Counted from the stretch's first letter, positions 1-10,200 are shown. The stretch is DNA of 64,000 nt from Hugenholtzia roseola DSM 9546 (GCF_000422585.1 NZ_KE383879.1:156660-220659), one strand, 5' to 3'. Made by a program: numbers and translations. Notes: generated by a model not told the origin, from the letters alone.

Positions 1-1925
1 CGCTGTTCGGGTGTGTAGCCGTCAATTTTTTCTTGGCTGCTACCAGCGGCTAAGGCGCGTTTCAGCCCTGCATACGCCATCGTAACGCCCCCTAAGTCGG
101 CAATATTTTCACCCAAAGTAAGTTCGCCTTTTACGTGCAAGCCATCTAAGACGGTGTATTCGTCGTATTGCTGCACTAATTTTTTGGTGAGTGCCTCAAA
201 AGACTGCCTGTCTTGCTCTGTCCACCAGTTTTCCATGTTGCCGTCTGCGCCGTATTGACTGCCTTGGTCGTCAAAGCCATGTGAGAGTTCGTGTCCGATA
301 ACTGCACCAATGCCTCCGTAATTGACAGCATCATCGGCAAATTCGCTAAAAAAGGGCGGCTGCAAAATAGCGGCAGGGAACACAATTTCGTTTTGTACGG
401 GATTGTAATAGGCATTGACGGTTGCAGGGGTCATGTGCCATTCGCCTCTATCTACGGGCTTTCCGATTTTCTGCATATCCTCGCCAAATTCCAAAGCATA
501 GGCGCGTTGGATATTGCCCAAATAATCATCGGCTTTGATAACCAAACCTTCATAGCTTTTCCACTTGTCGGGGTAGCCAATTTTATAGACAATGGCATTG
601 AGCTTTTCTTTGGCTTTTACTTTGGTAGCCTCGCTCATCCAAGCCAGACCATCGATGCTTTCGCCAAAGGCAGTGCGTATGTTTTCAATCATGGCGGCGG
701 CTTTTTCTTTTGCCTTCGGGCTAAAAGCCTTCGCCACATAAAGTTGTCCTACGGCGTGTCCTACCTTGCCATCTACGGTTTCGATGACGGTCTTCCAACG
801 CTCTTGTTGTGATTTCTTGCCGCTTAAAGTTTTTTGGAAAAAGTTGAAATGCTCGTCGGCAAAATTGCTACTTAGGAAAGGCGCGGCGGTATTGAGCAAA
901 CGCCACTTCTGATAGTGCTTTAAATCGTCCAACTTCGCCGTTTTGAGCAAATTATCCAGACCTACAAAAAAGGCAGGCTGCCCCACGACAATATCAGTAA
1001 GCCCATTTGCACCCAAAGCATTGAAATAACGCTCTGCCTTCAAGTTGGGATATTTTTTGGCAAAATCTGCAAATGCCATTTTGTTGTAATTTGCTTCGGG
1101 GTCGCGCAATTCTTTCGGCTCTTTCGCTACCTGTGCCAACTTCTTTTCTAAGGCTATGATATTTTTAGCCACTGCCGCTGCATTGGGCGTACCTGCCTTT
1201 TCGAGCATTGTAGCGACATATTTTTCAAAGGCAGCAAGTTGCGCATCAAAGGCTTTTTGGAGGTAGTAGTTTTTGGTAGGAAGCGACATGCCACCCTGAT
1301 AAAGAGAAAGAATGTTCTGCGTGCTATTTTTTTCGTCGGCATCTACCCAAAGCGAAAAGAAAGACGAAACCCCCATTTTTTTCTGCTCTGCCGCCACTAC
1401 CAAAAGCTCTTCTACGCTGGTAGCCGCCTCGATAGCCGCCATTTGCGCCTGCAAAGGCTCGATGCCCTTTTGGTTGATGGTAGTCGTATCCATGCCGCTT
1501 TTATAGAAATCAGCGACAAGTTGCTGGGGCGAACCTGCTGCGGCGTTGGCGGTTAGGGCTTCTTCCACTACGTTTTTGAGAAGGCTCTTATTTTTATCGC
1601 GCAATTCGTTGAAACTACCCCAACGGGCTTCCGAATCGGGAATTTCTGTTTTGGAAAGCCAACTGCCATTGACAAATTGAAAAAAATCGTCTTGCGGACG
1701 TATTGAAGTATCAAAGTTTGCCAAGTCGATGGCTTTGTAATCGGCAGGAGCTTGATTTTGTGTTTCGGCTACCTGTGTGGTATCGGTCTTTTCTGTCGTT
1801 TGGCTGCTTTTATTGTCGCAGGCGAAAAGCGAAAGCCCTAAACAAGCAAAAGCCGAAAGCGTAAGGTACTTTCGTGCCGCAGTGTAGGGGGCAGCGAAAT
1901 TGTATTTGGGAAAACTATCAAACAT
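1..1925 (-). CDS. M13 family metallopeptidase lipoprotein (neprilysin/PepO type), 3' end outside window
   Basis: Zinc endopeptidase of the M13 (neprilysin/PepO) family, likely anchored at the cell surface or in the periplasm and cutting peptides. Reading leftwards from the ATG at 1925, the N-terminus has a hydrophobic segment ending in a lipobox (LSLFAC), then a Ser/Thr/Gln-rich linker, then the family's opening motif (DDFFQFVNGSWL). The zinc motif HELSH lies within VIGHELSHGFD near 270-305. The third zinc ligand region, GENIADLGG, lies near 85-115. The window cuts the gene about 20 residues after that, so roughly the last 60 residues are missing. The tgt terminator lies just upstream, so it is probably transcribed alone. 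Family assignment is firm; substrate is unknown. Confidence 0.93.
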   Translation of the reverse strand, partial: MFDSFPKYNFAAPYTAARKYLTLSAFACLGLSLFACDNKSSQTTEKTDTTQVAETQNQAPADYKAIDLANFDTSIRPQDDFFQFVNGSWLSKTEIPDSEARWGSFNELRDKNKSLLKNVVEEALTANAAAGSPQQLVADFYKSGMDTTTINQKGIEPLQAQMAAIEAATSVEELLVVAAEQKKMGVSSFFSLWVDADEKNSTQNILSLYQGGMSLPTKNYYLQKAFDAQLAAFEKYVATMLEKAGTPNAAAVAKNIIALEKKLAQVAKEPKELRDPEANYNKMAFADFAKKYPNLKAERYFNALGANGLTDIVVGQPAFFVGLDNLLKTAKLDDLKHYQKWRLLNTAAPFLSSNFADEHFNFFQKTLSGKKSQQERWKTVIETVDGKVGHAVGQLYVAKAFSPKAKEKAAAMIENIRTAFGESIDGLAWMSEATKVKAKEKLNAIVYKIGYPDKWKSYEGLVIKADDYLGNIQRAYALEFGEDMQKIGKPVDRGEWHMTPATVNAYYNPVQNEIVFPAAILQPPFFSEFADDAVNYGGIGAVIGHELSHGFDDQGSQYGADGNMENWWTEQDRQSFEALTKKLVQQYDEYTVLDGLHVKGELTLGENIADLGGVTMAYAGLKRALAAGSSQEKIDGYTPEQ

Positions 1926-1990
1926 AGAGGAATAGGATTTGAGTGAGAAATATATCCGTAAGATTAGTTTGCAAAGGGCGTTTTTTCTTA

Positions 1991-2031
1991 CAAAAAAATC
2001 AAAAACCCTAAGCCTCTCGAAAGGCTTAGGG
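1991..2031 (-). terminator. Rho-independent terminator after tgt
   Basis: A perfect 10-bp stem CCCTAAGCCT / AGGCTTAGGG (2006-2015 and 2022-2031) is followed, on the minus strand, by a run of T. It lies 97 bp downstream of the tgt stop codon. Confidence 0.75.
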
Positions 2032-2054
2032 CTTGAATCAGATTGAGCTTTATA

Positions 2055-2125
2055 AAAATGCCATTTTATTTCAAAACAACATCGGACAAGGCAGTGCCTT
2101 GTCCCTACCTTTTTGAGGTTTGAAT
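2055..2125 (+). repeat. Interspersed GTAG-palindrome element, copy A (partial)
   Basis: It carries the 21-nt palindrome at 2084-2104 (10-bp arms GGACAAGGCA / TGCCTTGTCC, centre base G), followed by CCTAC. The upstream flank (ATTTTATTTCAA) matches copies C and E. The terminal inverted repeats seen in copies B and C are not recognisable here. It lies between the tgt stop and the tgt terminator, so it may be transcribed as part of the tgt 3' untranslated region. Confidence 0.75.
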
Positions 2126-2127
2126 CT

Positions 2128-3261
2128 TTAAAGTCTTTGCATCAAAATTTTAACCTGCTTTTCTTTCCAATCATAAAAATCGCCTGCCAAGATGTGCTTT
2201 CGCGCTTCTTTTACCAAGTGCAGATAAAAAGTAAGGTTATGCACAGAGGCAATTTGCGCTCCCAAAAGTTCATTACAACGGTGCAGGTGGCGCAGGTAGG
2301 CTTTGGTATAAAAGCTGCTGGCGTAGCTATTGGGCAAGCCTGCATCAAGGGGCGAAAAATCGTCTTCCCACTTCTTATTGCGAATGTTGATGATGCCTTC
2401 GGTGGTAAAAAGCATGCCGTTTCGCGCATTGCGCGTGGGCATGACGCAATCAAACATATCCACACCTAAGGCGATACCCTCCAAAATATTAGCAGGCGTG
2501 CCTACGCCCATCAAATAGCGCGGCTTATCTTGTGGCAAAATGTCGCAAACGGCTTGTGTATGTTCATACATCATCTCGGCAGGTTCGCCTACCGAAAGTC
2601 CGCCGATAGCATTTCCTTCCCTACCCTGCTCGGCGATAAATTCTGCCGAAGCGCGGCGCAAATCTTGATACACACTACCCTGCACGATAGGAAAAAGTGT
2701 TTGGTCGTAGCCATACTTGGGCGGCGTTTCATCAAAACGCTTGATGCAACGTTTGAGCCAACGGTGAGTCATTTCCATCGACTTCTTGGCATAGCCATAC
2801 TCACAAGGATAAGGCGTACATTCGTCAAAAGCCATGATAATATCAGCCCCAATACTGCGCTGAATGTCCATCACGCCTTCGGGGGTAAAGTGGTGCTTCG
2901 AGCCATCGATGTGAGAGTTGAACACTACCCCCTCTTCGGTTATTTTGCGAATCTGACCCAAAGAATAGACCTGATAGCCGCCGCTATCGGTGAGAATAGG
3001 TCTATCCCAACCATTGAAACGGTGCAGCCCTCCTGCCTTTTCTAAAATTTCAGTAGTGGGTCGTAAATAAAGGTGATACGTATTGCCCAAAATAATCTGG
3101 GCTTGGATATCGTCCTTCAATTCGCGCTGATGCACGCCCTTGACTGTGGCGGCTGTGCCTACGGGCATAAAAATAGGCGTTTCAATGCTCCCATGTGCGG
3201 TTGTGATAGTGCCTGCGCGGGCTTTGCTCTTGGGGTCGGTGGAAAGAAGCTCGAATTGCAT
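2128..3261 (-). CDS. tgt: Queuine/preQ1 tRNA-guanine transglycosylase
   Basis: Exchanges guanine 34 of tRNA-Asp, -Asn, -His and -Tyr for preQ1 in queuosine synthesis (cytoplasm). The 377-residue length is normal for bacterial Tgt. Conserved blocks are visible: ILGNTYHLYLRP (57-68), LTDSGGYQVYS with the substrate-binding Asp92, IVQGSVY (192-198) and GVDMFDCVMPTRNARNG (266-282), which holds the catalytic Asp and the tRNA wobble-base contact. In the usual zinc site (CxCxxC near 300-315) this protein has no cysteines: the stretch reads PLDAGLPNSYASSFYTKAY. The downstream HNLTFY histidine (341) is kept. The call is secure because every other block is intact. It is convergent with nothing and ends in the GTAG-repeat region. 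Confidence 0.97.
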   Translation of the reverse strand: MQFELLSTDPKSKARAGTITTAHGSIETPIFMPVGTAATVKGVHQRELKDDIQAQIILGNTYHLYLRPTTEILEKAGGLHRFNGWDRPILTDSGGYQVYSLGQIRKITEEGVVFNSHIDGSKHHFTPEGVMDIQRSIGADIIMAFDECTPYPCEYGYAKKSMEMTHRWLKRCIKRFDETPPKYGYDQTLFPIVQGSVYQDLRRASAEFIAEQGREGNAIGGLSVGEPAEMMYEHTQAVCDILPQDKPRYLMGVGTPANILEGIALGVDMFDCVMPTRNARNGMLFTTEGIINIRNKKWEDDFSPLDAGLPNSYASSFYTKAYLRHLHRCNELLGAQIASVHNLTFYLHLVKEARKHILAGDFYDWKEKQVKILMQRL

Positions 3262-3288
3262 CTCTAAGGCGGGTTAGGTGTTGAATTG

Positions 3289-3333
3289 AAACCCTAAGAA
3301 TGTTAGTGCCTCTTTTGAAGCCTCTTAGGGTTT
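3289..3333 (-). terminator. Terminator after the 3374-3859 gene
   Basis: Stem AAACCCTAAG / CTTAGGGTTT (3289-3298 and 3324-3333) with a 25-nt loop lies between the tgt start and the next gene's stop. The same AACCCTAAG stem recurs after tgt and accC, so it is a favoured terminator stem in this genome. Confidence 0.6.
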
Positions 3334-3373
3334 GCGTCTTTTTTGAAACCTTTTTCTTTACGGGGTTCTTATC

Positions 3374-3859
3374 CTAAAAAGGCAGGTCGTCGTTGTCGTA
3401 GCTTTTCCCCTTCATATCCTCAAAGATAATATCTTCTATGTCTGTAATCTCTTTTTTGAGGCGTTGTGCCATGCGCAACATGTCGCGGTGCATGAGTTCG
3501 CGATGTTCGGGATAGACTGCTGCTAAGTGGCTAAGTAGCTTTTCGCGATTGATGATAGAGGTGCAGAAATAGACAAAGACAATCTTATCGCGCAAATAAT
3601 CTTGCTCGGCTACTTCTAAGGCGACGTTGGAAAAACGTGTATCTACGCGAAGGAGGACATCTTCAAACGCCTTTTCGATGAACTTGTCCATTTTTTTAGC
3701 CACTTTTGCCATCTTTTCTCGCCTCTCTTGCTCTGCCTTCTTTTGGTCTGATTTTTTTTGGGCGACAGCATCTTGGTCGGCAGAAATAGCGTTCTTTTTC
3801 GCTTCTTTTCGTGCTTTTCGCGTCTTTTTGTGCTTGCTTTTGCGTTCTTTTTTGCCCAT
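3374..3859 (-). CDS. Hypothetical highly basic/charged protein
   Basis: Family not recognised. From the ATG at 3859 the product is 161 residues. The first 60 are almost all Lys, Arg, Glu, Ala and Gln (GKKERKSKHKKTRKARKEAKK), probably an unstructured or helical basic tail that could bind nucleic acid. The remaining 100 residues look like a small helical domain (KFIEKAFEDVLLRVDTRF; DKIVFVYFCTSIINREKLL) and end in an acidic tail DNDDLPF. An in-frame ATG at 3898 would add 13 residues; the downstream start is preferred because the basic tail begins there. There is no signal peptide, so the product is cytoplasmic. The acidic tail resembles tips used for binding single-strand-binding-protein partners, but that is speculation. 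Confidence 0.6.
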   Translation of the reverse strand: MGKKERKSKHKKTRKARKEAKKNAISADQDAVAQKKSDQKKAEQERREKMAKVAKKMDKFIEKAFEDVLLRVDTRFSNVALEVAEQDYLRDKIVFVYFCTSIINREKLLSHLAAVYPEHRELMHRDMLRMAQRLKKEITDIEDIIFEDMKGKSYDNDDLPF

Positions 3860-3925
3860 ATCGGATTTTTTTGATGGTGTAAAGAAAAAGGATTGCAAAG
3901 TTAAAAAAGTTCCCTCAAAGTTGGG

Positions 3926-4624
3926 CTATCCTATGTTTTTCTGTGTGATAAGCTGGCGCGTGTCCAAATTAAGACAAAGTAGTTTTCCAAACTTTCCCTT
4001 TTCGCTTTGTTTGCCACCCTGCACACAGCCATTGTCCAAGCAAATTATCTTTTGTGCAGCCTCAATGCTTTCTTTAATTTGACGCAACGGCGTGGGCTTG
4101 TGTCCATGTACTAAGGTTTTTCCTTTTAGAAAATCTTGCTTATCGCACATTCTTTTGCGCGTCCAAATCATGGCTTGCTTATCGAGCAGCGGATTTTCAG
4201 ACTCAAAATTCAGCCCCGCATGCACCAAAAAGAAATCTTCCGTTTCTATGTAGTAAGGCAACGACTCCAAAAGCCGCCAATATTTTTTAGGCAATTCCTC
4301 CTCTTTGTTCAATAAATTGCGGCATTTATGCACCCTGACAAACCATTTGAGATACTTTTTCGCCTGCCCTGCCACGTGCAAAAGCATTTCTTCATGATTG
4401 CCGCGCAGCAGACGCAAATCATAGCCTTCTTGTTGTAGTTTTAAAATGAGGTCTAAAACGGCTTTGCTATCGCGCCCTTTGCTGATGTAGTCGCCCAAAA
4501 GAAAAAGCGTATCCTGACGGTTTAGCCCTATTTTTTCTAAAAGTGCCTCAAAACTATTGGCACAGCCATGAATATCAGTAATGGCGAACCTACGCCCTTC
4601 TGTAAGCGTTTTGGAAAGATACAT
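3926..4624 (-). CDS. Metallophosphoesterase (PPP-type Ser/Thr phosphatase family)
   Basis: Calcineurin-like two-metal phosphoesterase of the PPP family, which includes bacterial protein phosphatases PrpA/B and ApaH-like diadenosine tetraphosphatases. The core motifs are in order: FAITDIHGC (metal-binding DxH), LLGDYISKGRDS (GDxxxRG-like), LLRGNHEEML (GNHE) and, near the C-terminus, LVHGHKPT (GH). Length from the chosen ATG at 4624 is 232 residues, right for the family. The frame stays open to an ATG at 4762, but the extra 46 residues are unlike the family and overlap the operon terminator, so the later start is used. Whether the substrate is protein or dinucleotide cannot be told. A cytoplasmic enzyme. 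Confidence 0.85.
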   Translation of the reverse strand: MYLSKTLTEGRRFAITDIHGCANSFEALLEKIGLNRQDTLFLLGDYISKGRDSKAVLDLILKLQQEGYDLRLLRGNHEEMLLHVAGQAKKYLKWFVRVHKCRNLLNKEEELPKKYWRLLESLPYYIETEDFFLVHAGLNFESENPLLDKQAMIWTRKRMCDKQDFLKGKTLVHGHKPTPLRQIKESIEAAQKIICLDNGCVQGGKQSEKGKFGKLLCLNLDTRQLITQKNIG

Positions 4625-4763
4625 AATTTTCAGAAAGAGAGCCAAAGGAAAAACTTTTAAGGCTGCAAAGGTCTGAAATATTTTCTTTCTAAAAGCCCTA
4701 TTCACCAAAAATTCATATTCGAGCCAATTTGAACCCAAAACTACCCTTTCTATTGAAAACAAA

Positions 4764-4791
4764 AAAACTAAGCCCTTGCGGACTTAGTTTT
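4764..4791. terminator. Terminator of the susC-susD-lipoprotein operon
   Basis: Stem AAAACTAAG / CTTAGTTTT (4764-4772 and 4783-4791) is flanked by an A run on the left, which reads as a T tract on the minus strand. It lies 26 bp beyond the stop of the last operon gene. Confidence 0.7.
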
Positions 4792-4816
4792 GTCTGAAAA
4801 AAGAAACGAGAGTCTG

Positions 4817-5680
4817 TTATCTTCTTGTGAAAGTAGAAACGCGAGGGGGCAAACCGAAGAGTGCATCTGTCCAACGAAGCGTTAGAACACCTGTGTTTTC
4901 ATTCCAAGTACCACTCAATACCTCAAATTCTACTCCAAATACAGTTTGTTTTGTAGGCTGAATAGTGCCACAAGCCTCTGTCAAGGTAAATTCAATGAAA
5001 AGACCTTCATTAGAAGTACAGCCATTGACAAAGTTTCCACTCATATCGCTGATGATGTACTGATTATTTGTACCTGCTACGCGCGTAATGGTCGCATTAA
5101 TAGGTGCAGGTTCGCAAAAATCGTTAGTCATCACGAAGTTGCCAGCCATGTTGCTTGGGCAGTCAGTGTCTTTGATGGTGATTTTGCTTTCCACAAAGGC
5201 AGAGCCTTGTCCTACACCAAGTTGCTTGCCGCTTGCAGTAGTAGCAGAAGCGAGGCGCACTACAAGTTCTTTATCACCGTCGGTTGTGTTATCTCTTAGC
5301 AGGTCTATTTCAAACTCTGCACTTCCGCGTACCGTAACGCCTCCGTTGTAGGGAATAGTGAAAGAGCCACCTGAAGCAGACGCACCTTCTATGATAAAGT
5401 CGGTGCCATAAACTGCGCTGCCACTAAAAGTGTAGGTAACGATAATGTCTTCTGCTACACCGTAGTTTGCATAAGCCTCCAAGACAAGTTTATCACCCTC
5501 GTTGCGAGTGTAGATGTTGTTGCTTGAATTGGGATTGGTCAGGCGCACAAAAGCAGGTTGTGCCGTTGCTCCGATGTCGTATTTGTCGTCTTCGAAAGTT
5601 TGGTCGCAGCCTGTAAGGAACAAGGCACACGAAGCCAAAAATGCTAAGGTTATATTTTTAATTTTGTAAATCATCTTCAA
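4817..5680 (-). CDS. SusCD-associated lipoprotein with Calx-beta-like domain
   Basis: Third gene of the susCD operon, probably a surface-exposed outer-membrane lipoprotein that helps capture or process the substrate. The 287-residue product starts with a lipoprotein signal (LASCALFLTGC, Cys about residue 25). Residues about 40-175 resemble a Calx-beta fold: GTDFII, a strand-rich core, the turn DNTTDGDKELVVRL, and a closing strand ending ITIKDTD. The remaining part is a second beta-rich domain with paired cysteines (DFCEPAP, NGCTSN, EACGT) and no recognised family. The gene lies 96 bp after susD on the same strand, just before the operon terminator. The Calx-beta call is moderate; the lipoprotein call is strong. 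Confidence 0.75.
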   Translation of the reverse strand: MKMIYKIKNITLAFLASCALFLTGCDQTFEDDKYDIGATAQPAFVRLTNPNSSNNIYTRNEGDKLVLEAYANYGVAEDIIVTYTFSGSAVYGTDFIIEGASASGGSFTIPYNGGVTVRGSAEFEIDLLRDNTTDGDKELVVRLASATTASGKQLGVGQGSAFVESKITIKDTDCPSNMAGNFVMTNDFCEPAPINATITRVAGTNNQYIISDMSGNFVNGCTSNEGLFIEFTLTEACGTIQPTKQTVFGVEFEVLSGTWNENTGVLTLRWTDALFGLPPRVSTFTRR

Positions 5681-5776
5681 AGTATTTTGCGTGAATTGAT
5701 AGAAGAATGGGACAAAATGCAGTAGGTATCAGATAAGCCGCCTTTTAGGGTCGACTTACCTGATAGCATTGGAAAA

Positions 5777-7243
5777 TTAGTTGCCTTCAAACCACATCGG
5801 CAAGTCCAGTGCAGGCTGTCCGATATTGTTGGGGTTAGAGCTAATTTCTTCGTCTGCATAAGGGAAACGACGGATGATGTCGCCCAAAAGTGCGCCCGCT
5901 GGCACAGTAAGGTCTGGCACTTTGGTTCTTCTCCACTGTGTCCAAGCCTCCAAACCGCGCAAACTTGCTAAGTCGATGTACTGTTGTACGTGCAAGGTAC
6001 GCAATGCACCTGCTTGGCTTTGATTAGCAATATTGAACTGATTGATGTAAGTCTGCTTTGCAGCCGCGCCAATCTGTCCGGGTTTGCCATCAAAGAAATC
6101 CAAGCTCAAGCTAATACCACGACGCATCTCTTCTTGCGCACCTGCCTGACCGCCGGGAGCCAATCCTAAAACCATTGCCTCTGCTCTAAGCAAAGCAATT
6201 TCAGAAGCGGTAATGATTCTATCAGGAAAAGCACGACGCAAGATGTTCAAAGAAAGCGGCGACACAGAACCTGTGTTTGTACCCGACTGACGAGAGGTAA
6301 ATGCTCCATTTCCATCTTGGTCAAAATAAGTAGCCAAACGAGGGTCGTTAGATTCTTTCATCAAATCCATAAGAGGGTCGCACGCCTCAAACCAAACGTT
6401 TTCACCACCAGAATACAAATTCAAGAGTTTCCACACAGGGTTTGCATTGTTTACTTCCTCTGCATAAGGCACTGCCAAATCTTCACCCAAAGTTTCAATC
6501 ATAGGCTGATTGAAAACGGCTGCAATTTCCGCCGACACATTCGCGCCGCCATTGTGCAAAAGCATTAAGGCTTTAAATTTCAAAGAATTAGCTGCTTTAA
6601 TCCAACGCTCCATCTGCTGGGCAGGTGCAGAAGAAGGACTCCAGCCTGAAGGTCCGTAGAAAAGGTCGCCACTGAAGGCACCGGGTATTGGGTTAGAAGG
6701 GTCTGCCAAAGCTACCGCTTCTTCACAAAGCGTGACAACACCACGTAATACTTCCTCTTGCGAGTCAAACTTAGGACCTTGAATTTCTACATTTAGAGCC
6801 TCTGAATAAGGAGCTTCACCGAAGATACAAGTAATGTCATAAAAAAGAATCGCTTTCATGATTTTTGCCTGCGCTTCTACGTTTGGATTGCCTGCTTCTC
6901 TTGCTTGTAACTCCATCAAGGCAACGTTATTTAAGCAAGAGTTATAGTAGGTATTCCAAGTGTTTCGGGGACCGAAAACACCGATATTGTATCTTTCAGG
7001 GTCAAAGAAAACCCCTGCCGAACCGCCTGAAGCCCACTGCTGCGCGTAAAACTGGAAAACGGGTCCTGTTTCTATGGTACGATTCGAACTCATGCGCACC
7101 TGAATAGGCGTGATAAGGAACGAAGGGTCTACCGTAGTGGCAGCGTTAGGGTCAGTGTTGATGTCGAGGAACTTGTCGCAAGAAGAAGTTCCGAAAGTAA
7201 GGGCTGCTCCCAAGAGAGCAGCGTATATCCATTTTTTCTTCAT
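5777..7243 (-). CDS. susD-like: SusD/RagB-family outer-membrane lipoprotein
   Basis: Nutrient-binding lid lipoprotein that sits on the SusC barrel and passes substrate into it. The 488-residue product has a lipoprotein signal ending TSSC at about residue 22, followed directly by DKFLDINTDPNAATTV, the opening typical of the SusD-like subgroup (RagB-type/SusD_2). Helix-rich TPR-like segments follow, such as NTYYNSCLNNVALMELQAREAG and KIMKAILFYDITCIFGEAPYS, and the C-terminal ALRTLHVQQYIDLASLRGLEAWTQWRRT that is conserved in this subgroup. It begins 34 bp after the SusC stop, so the two are co-transcribed. The substrate is not predictable; there are no glycoside hydrolases nearby, so peptide or other uptake is as likely as glycan. 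Confidence 0.95.
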   Translation of the reverse strand: MKKKWIYAALLGAALTFGTSSCDKFLDINTDPNAATTVDPSFLITPIQVRMSSNRTIETGPVFQFYAQQWASGGSAGVFFDPERYNIGVFGPRNTWNTYYNSCLNNVALMELQAREAGNPNVEAQAKIMKAILFYDITCIFGEAPYSEALNVEIQGPKFDSQEEVLRGVVTLCEEAVALADPSNPIPGAFSGDLFYGPSGWSPSSAPAQQMERWIKAANSLKFKALMLLHNGGANVSAEIAAVFNQPMIETLGEDLAVPYAEEVNNANPVWKLLNLYSGGENVWFEACDPLMDLMKESNDPRLATYFDQDGNGAFTSRQSGTNTGSVSPLSLNILRRAFPDRIITASEIALLRAEAMVLGLAPGGQAGAQEEMRRGISLSLDFFDGKPGQIGAAAKQTYINQFNIANQSQAGALRTLHVQQYIDLASLRGLEAWTQWRRTKVPDLTVPAGALLGDIIRRFPYADEEISSNPNNIGQPALDLPMWFEGN

Positions 7244-7277
7244 AATGTTCTATGCTTTTAGGTTGAAACGGTAAGGT

Positions 7278-10200
7278 TTAGAAAGTAAGGCGAAGGTTTG
7301 CACCCAAGCTTCTTACAGAAGGAATGCCACCCCATTCAATACCCACGCCATTAGAAGCAGAACCGAAGAGGTTAGTTTCAGGGTCGATGTGTGGCGTATT
7401 GCTATGCAAGATAAAGAGGTTTCTACCCTCAATACCCACCGATGCAGCACCAAAAGGAGTCTTTTCTAAGAGTTTAGCAGGAACGCTATAAGAGATACGA
7501 ATTTCACGCAACTTGATGTAAGAAGCATCAAAAACTGAAGATTCTTGCACGTTGGTGTAGTTGTTCCAGAATTGCTCCATTGTTTCCACAGGTACGTCAT
7601 TAGGACGTGTTGTGCCGTCCGCATTAACGATAACACCGTTATCAATGAAAGTACCGTCGCGGTTTTCAGCTGTTTCTACTACTAAACCGTTGCTGCGCAA
7701 GGTTTCAACAGTATTAGAATACACCACGCCACCTTTTCTCCAGTCCAAAAGAACGCTTAAAGAGAAGTTCTTGTAAGAGAAATTGTTTTGGAAGCCCAAA
7801 AGGAAGTCAGGATAAAGGTTACCCAAACGCTGACCAGAACCGCCTACGCGACGCAAGCCTGTGAGCGGGTTGATTACAATCTGACCTGTAGTTTCGTCGC
7901 GAAGCCAACCTGAACCATACAAACCGATAGTTTCACCTGCAACGGCACGTACTTCTAAGCCGTTGAAAGCAGATTCGATGCCCAAAGCGAAATCTTCAGG
8001 TGCGCCTTCATACAAAGATTCAACTTTATTGACGTTACGCGCAAAGTTCAAGACCACGTCCCAACTGAAATCATCAGTTTGGATAGGCGAACCATTCAAT
8101 ACAAACTCGATACCTTTGTTTGAAACAGTGGCAGCGTTCAAAGTACGACGGCGGAAACCTGTAGAAGCAGGAATCAAGATGTTGATGATTTGGTCGCTGG
8201 TATTGATGCTATAGTAAGTGAGGTCTAAGCCCAATCTACCATTTAAAAACTTCAACTCTGTACCAATCTCAAAAGAATTTTGGTTCTGTGGTCTTAGGTT
8301 TGTGTTAGGGAATGTAGCGGTAGCTGCAAAACCTGTCTGACCTAAGAAAGGAAACCGATTGCTTGTACCAAACTGACCAAATACGCTTGTGATAGGGAAG
8401 AAGCGGAAGTTAGTCAAGTAAGGTCCTTCGCTACTACCTACCTGCGCTACGTTCGCACGCAATTTACCATAGCTAAGAATGTCGTTTGCAATCTCGAAAG
8501 CATCTGTAAAGACGAAGCTAAGGTTAGCAGAAGGATAGAAGAATGAGCGGTTTGCCTTAGGAAGAGCTGAAGACCAGTCGTTACGACCTGTCAAGTTCAA
8601 GAAAAGGTATTTTTTATAGCCCAAAGTAACGTCACCATAGATACCCAAAAGACGGGTTTCAGCGTAATCGTTAGTAGGGTTATTTACCGCTGCGTTACCT
8701 GTGTTGTAAAGACCATCTACGGTAAGCTCTGCTGCCGAGTTAGAGTTGCGGCGTTGCATTTGTAGGTTTAAGTTGTGTCCTACGATAACGCGCAAGTTCA
8801 AATCTTCGGTCAAGTCGCGTGTAGCCGAAACCAAGAAGTCTGTGTTAAACTGACGTGCCTCGATAAGGTCGGTGAAGAAAAGACCATTTTCTCTACCAAT
8901 AGTTCCCTTACGGTTAACGGTACGGCGGTATTCAGTATAGTTATCCGTACCTACACGACCCGTAACTTCAATCCAATCCACAGGCTTGTAGTTGATTTGT
9001 CCGTTAGCGATAAGGCGGTCTACCGAGATATTCGTTACGTTTTCGTTAGCAGTCCAATAAGGGTTGTTAGTGAAATTGCTAAGACCACGCTGGCTGCCGT
9101 CAGGATTGAGGTAGTTTTTCACGTCGTTGATGTCGATGGTACGTGCCAAGCCATTCACGATGTCGCCCAATACGTTGGGGTTGTTACCACCTTGTGTAGC
9201 ACGTCCTATGTCGGTAGAGCGAATGTAATTCACACCTACACGCGCCGAAATTTTATCCGTAACCTTGCGTCCGCCATTGAAAGAGATAGAAGTACGGTCT
9301 AATTTTGAATTAGGCACCATACCGATTTGGTTCAACTGATTAACACCCAAGCGGAAGTCGCCTTTTTCATCACCACCACCAAAAGAAAGGCTGTTGATGT
9401 AAAGTTGTGCAGGGCGATAGAAATCTCTTACGTTGTTTTCGTATATGCGCATCGGTCCTTCTACATTCTGCCAGTTAGGGAAGTTTTGTCCCTGTACTTC
9501 AGAAACGCGAGGTCCCCAACCGTTTAGAAGTGGCTGTGGGTTATTGACTGTAGGCCAGAAGAATTTACCAAACTGACCAGGACCAAATTCGTTTTGGAAA
9601 TCAGGCAGGCGCAAAGGCGAGTCGAAACGAACAGAAGAGTTGAACTCTACATTGCCTTTGGTCTTGCCAGACTTACCGCGCTTGGTTGTAATCATAATAA
9701 CGCCGTTTTTGGCACGCATACCGTAAAGAGCCGAAGCAGCTGCACCTTTCAAAACGCTAATCTCTGCAATGTCGTCAGGGCTGATGTCCTGCGCACGGTT
9801 ACCTGTATCGATTGAACCCGAAATACGGTTGCCACCAGGGTCAGAACCGATATTAGAGTTGAAGATTGGCACCCCGTCGATAACGAAAAGCGGCTGATTG
9901 TCGCCGTTCAAAGAGGCTGCACCGCGAATGATGATACGCGAAGAAGCACCGATTGAACCCGACTGCGAAGTAATTTGTACGCCCGGCACTTTTGCAGCTA
10001 AGGCATTTACTAAGTTTACTTCACGCGCTTTAGTAATCTCTGCACCTTTCACCGTAGAAATAGAGTAGCCCAACTCTTTGCGCTCGCGCTCGATGGCTAC
10101 ACCCGTAACAACGGTTTCATTCAAAAGCACTTCGCTTTCCACCAAAGTAATATCAATAACTGTACGGTTATCGATGGCGATTTCTTGTGTGGCATAGCCT

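Noticed and set aside
291-812. 173-residue open frame on the plus strand
   Set aside because: It lies opposite the M13 peptidase, whose frame and motifs are clear; the plus-strand product has no recognisable family.
3289-3333. AACCCTAAG/CTTAGGGTT stems as an interspersed repeat family
   Set aside because: They occur only just after stop codons with T tracts, so they are terminators with similar stems, not mobile repeats.
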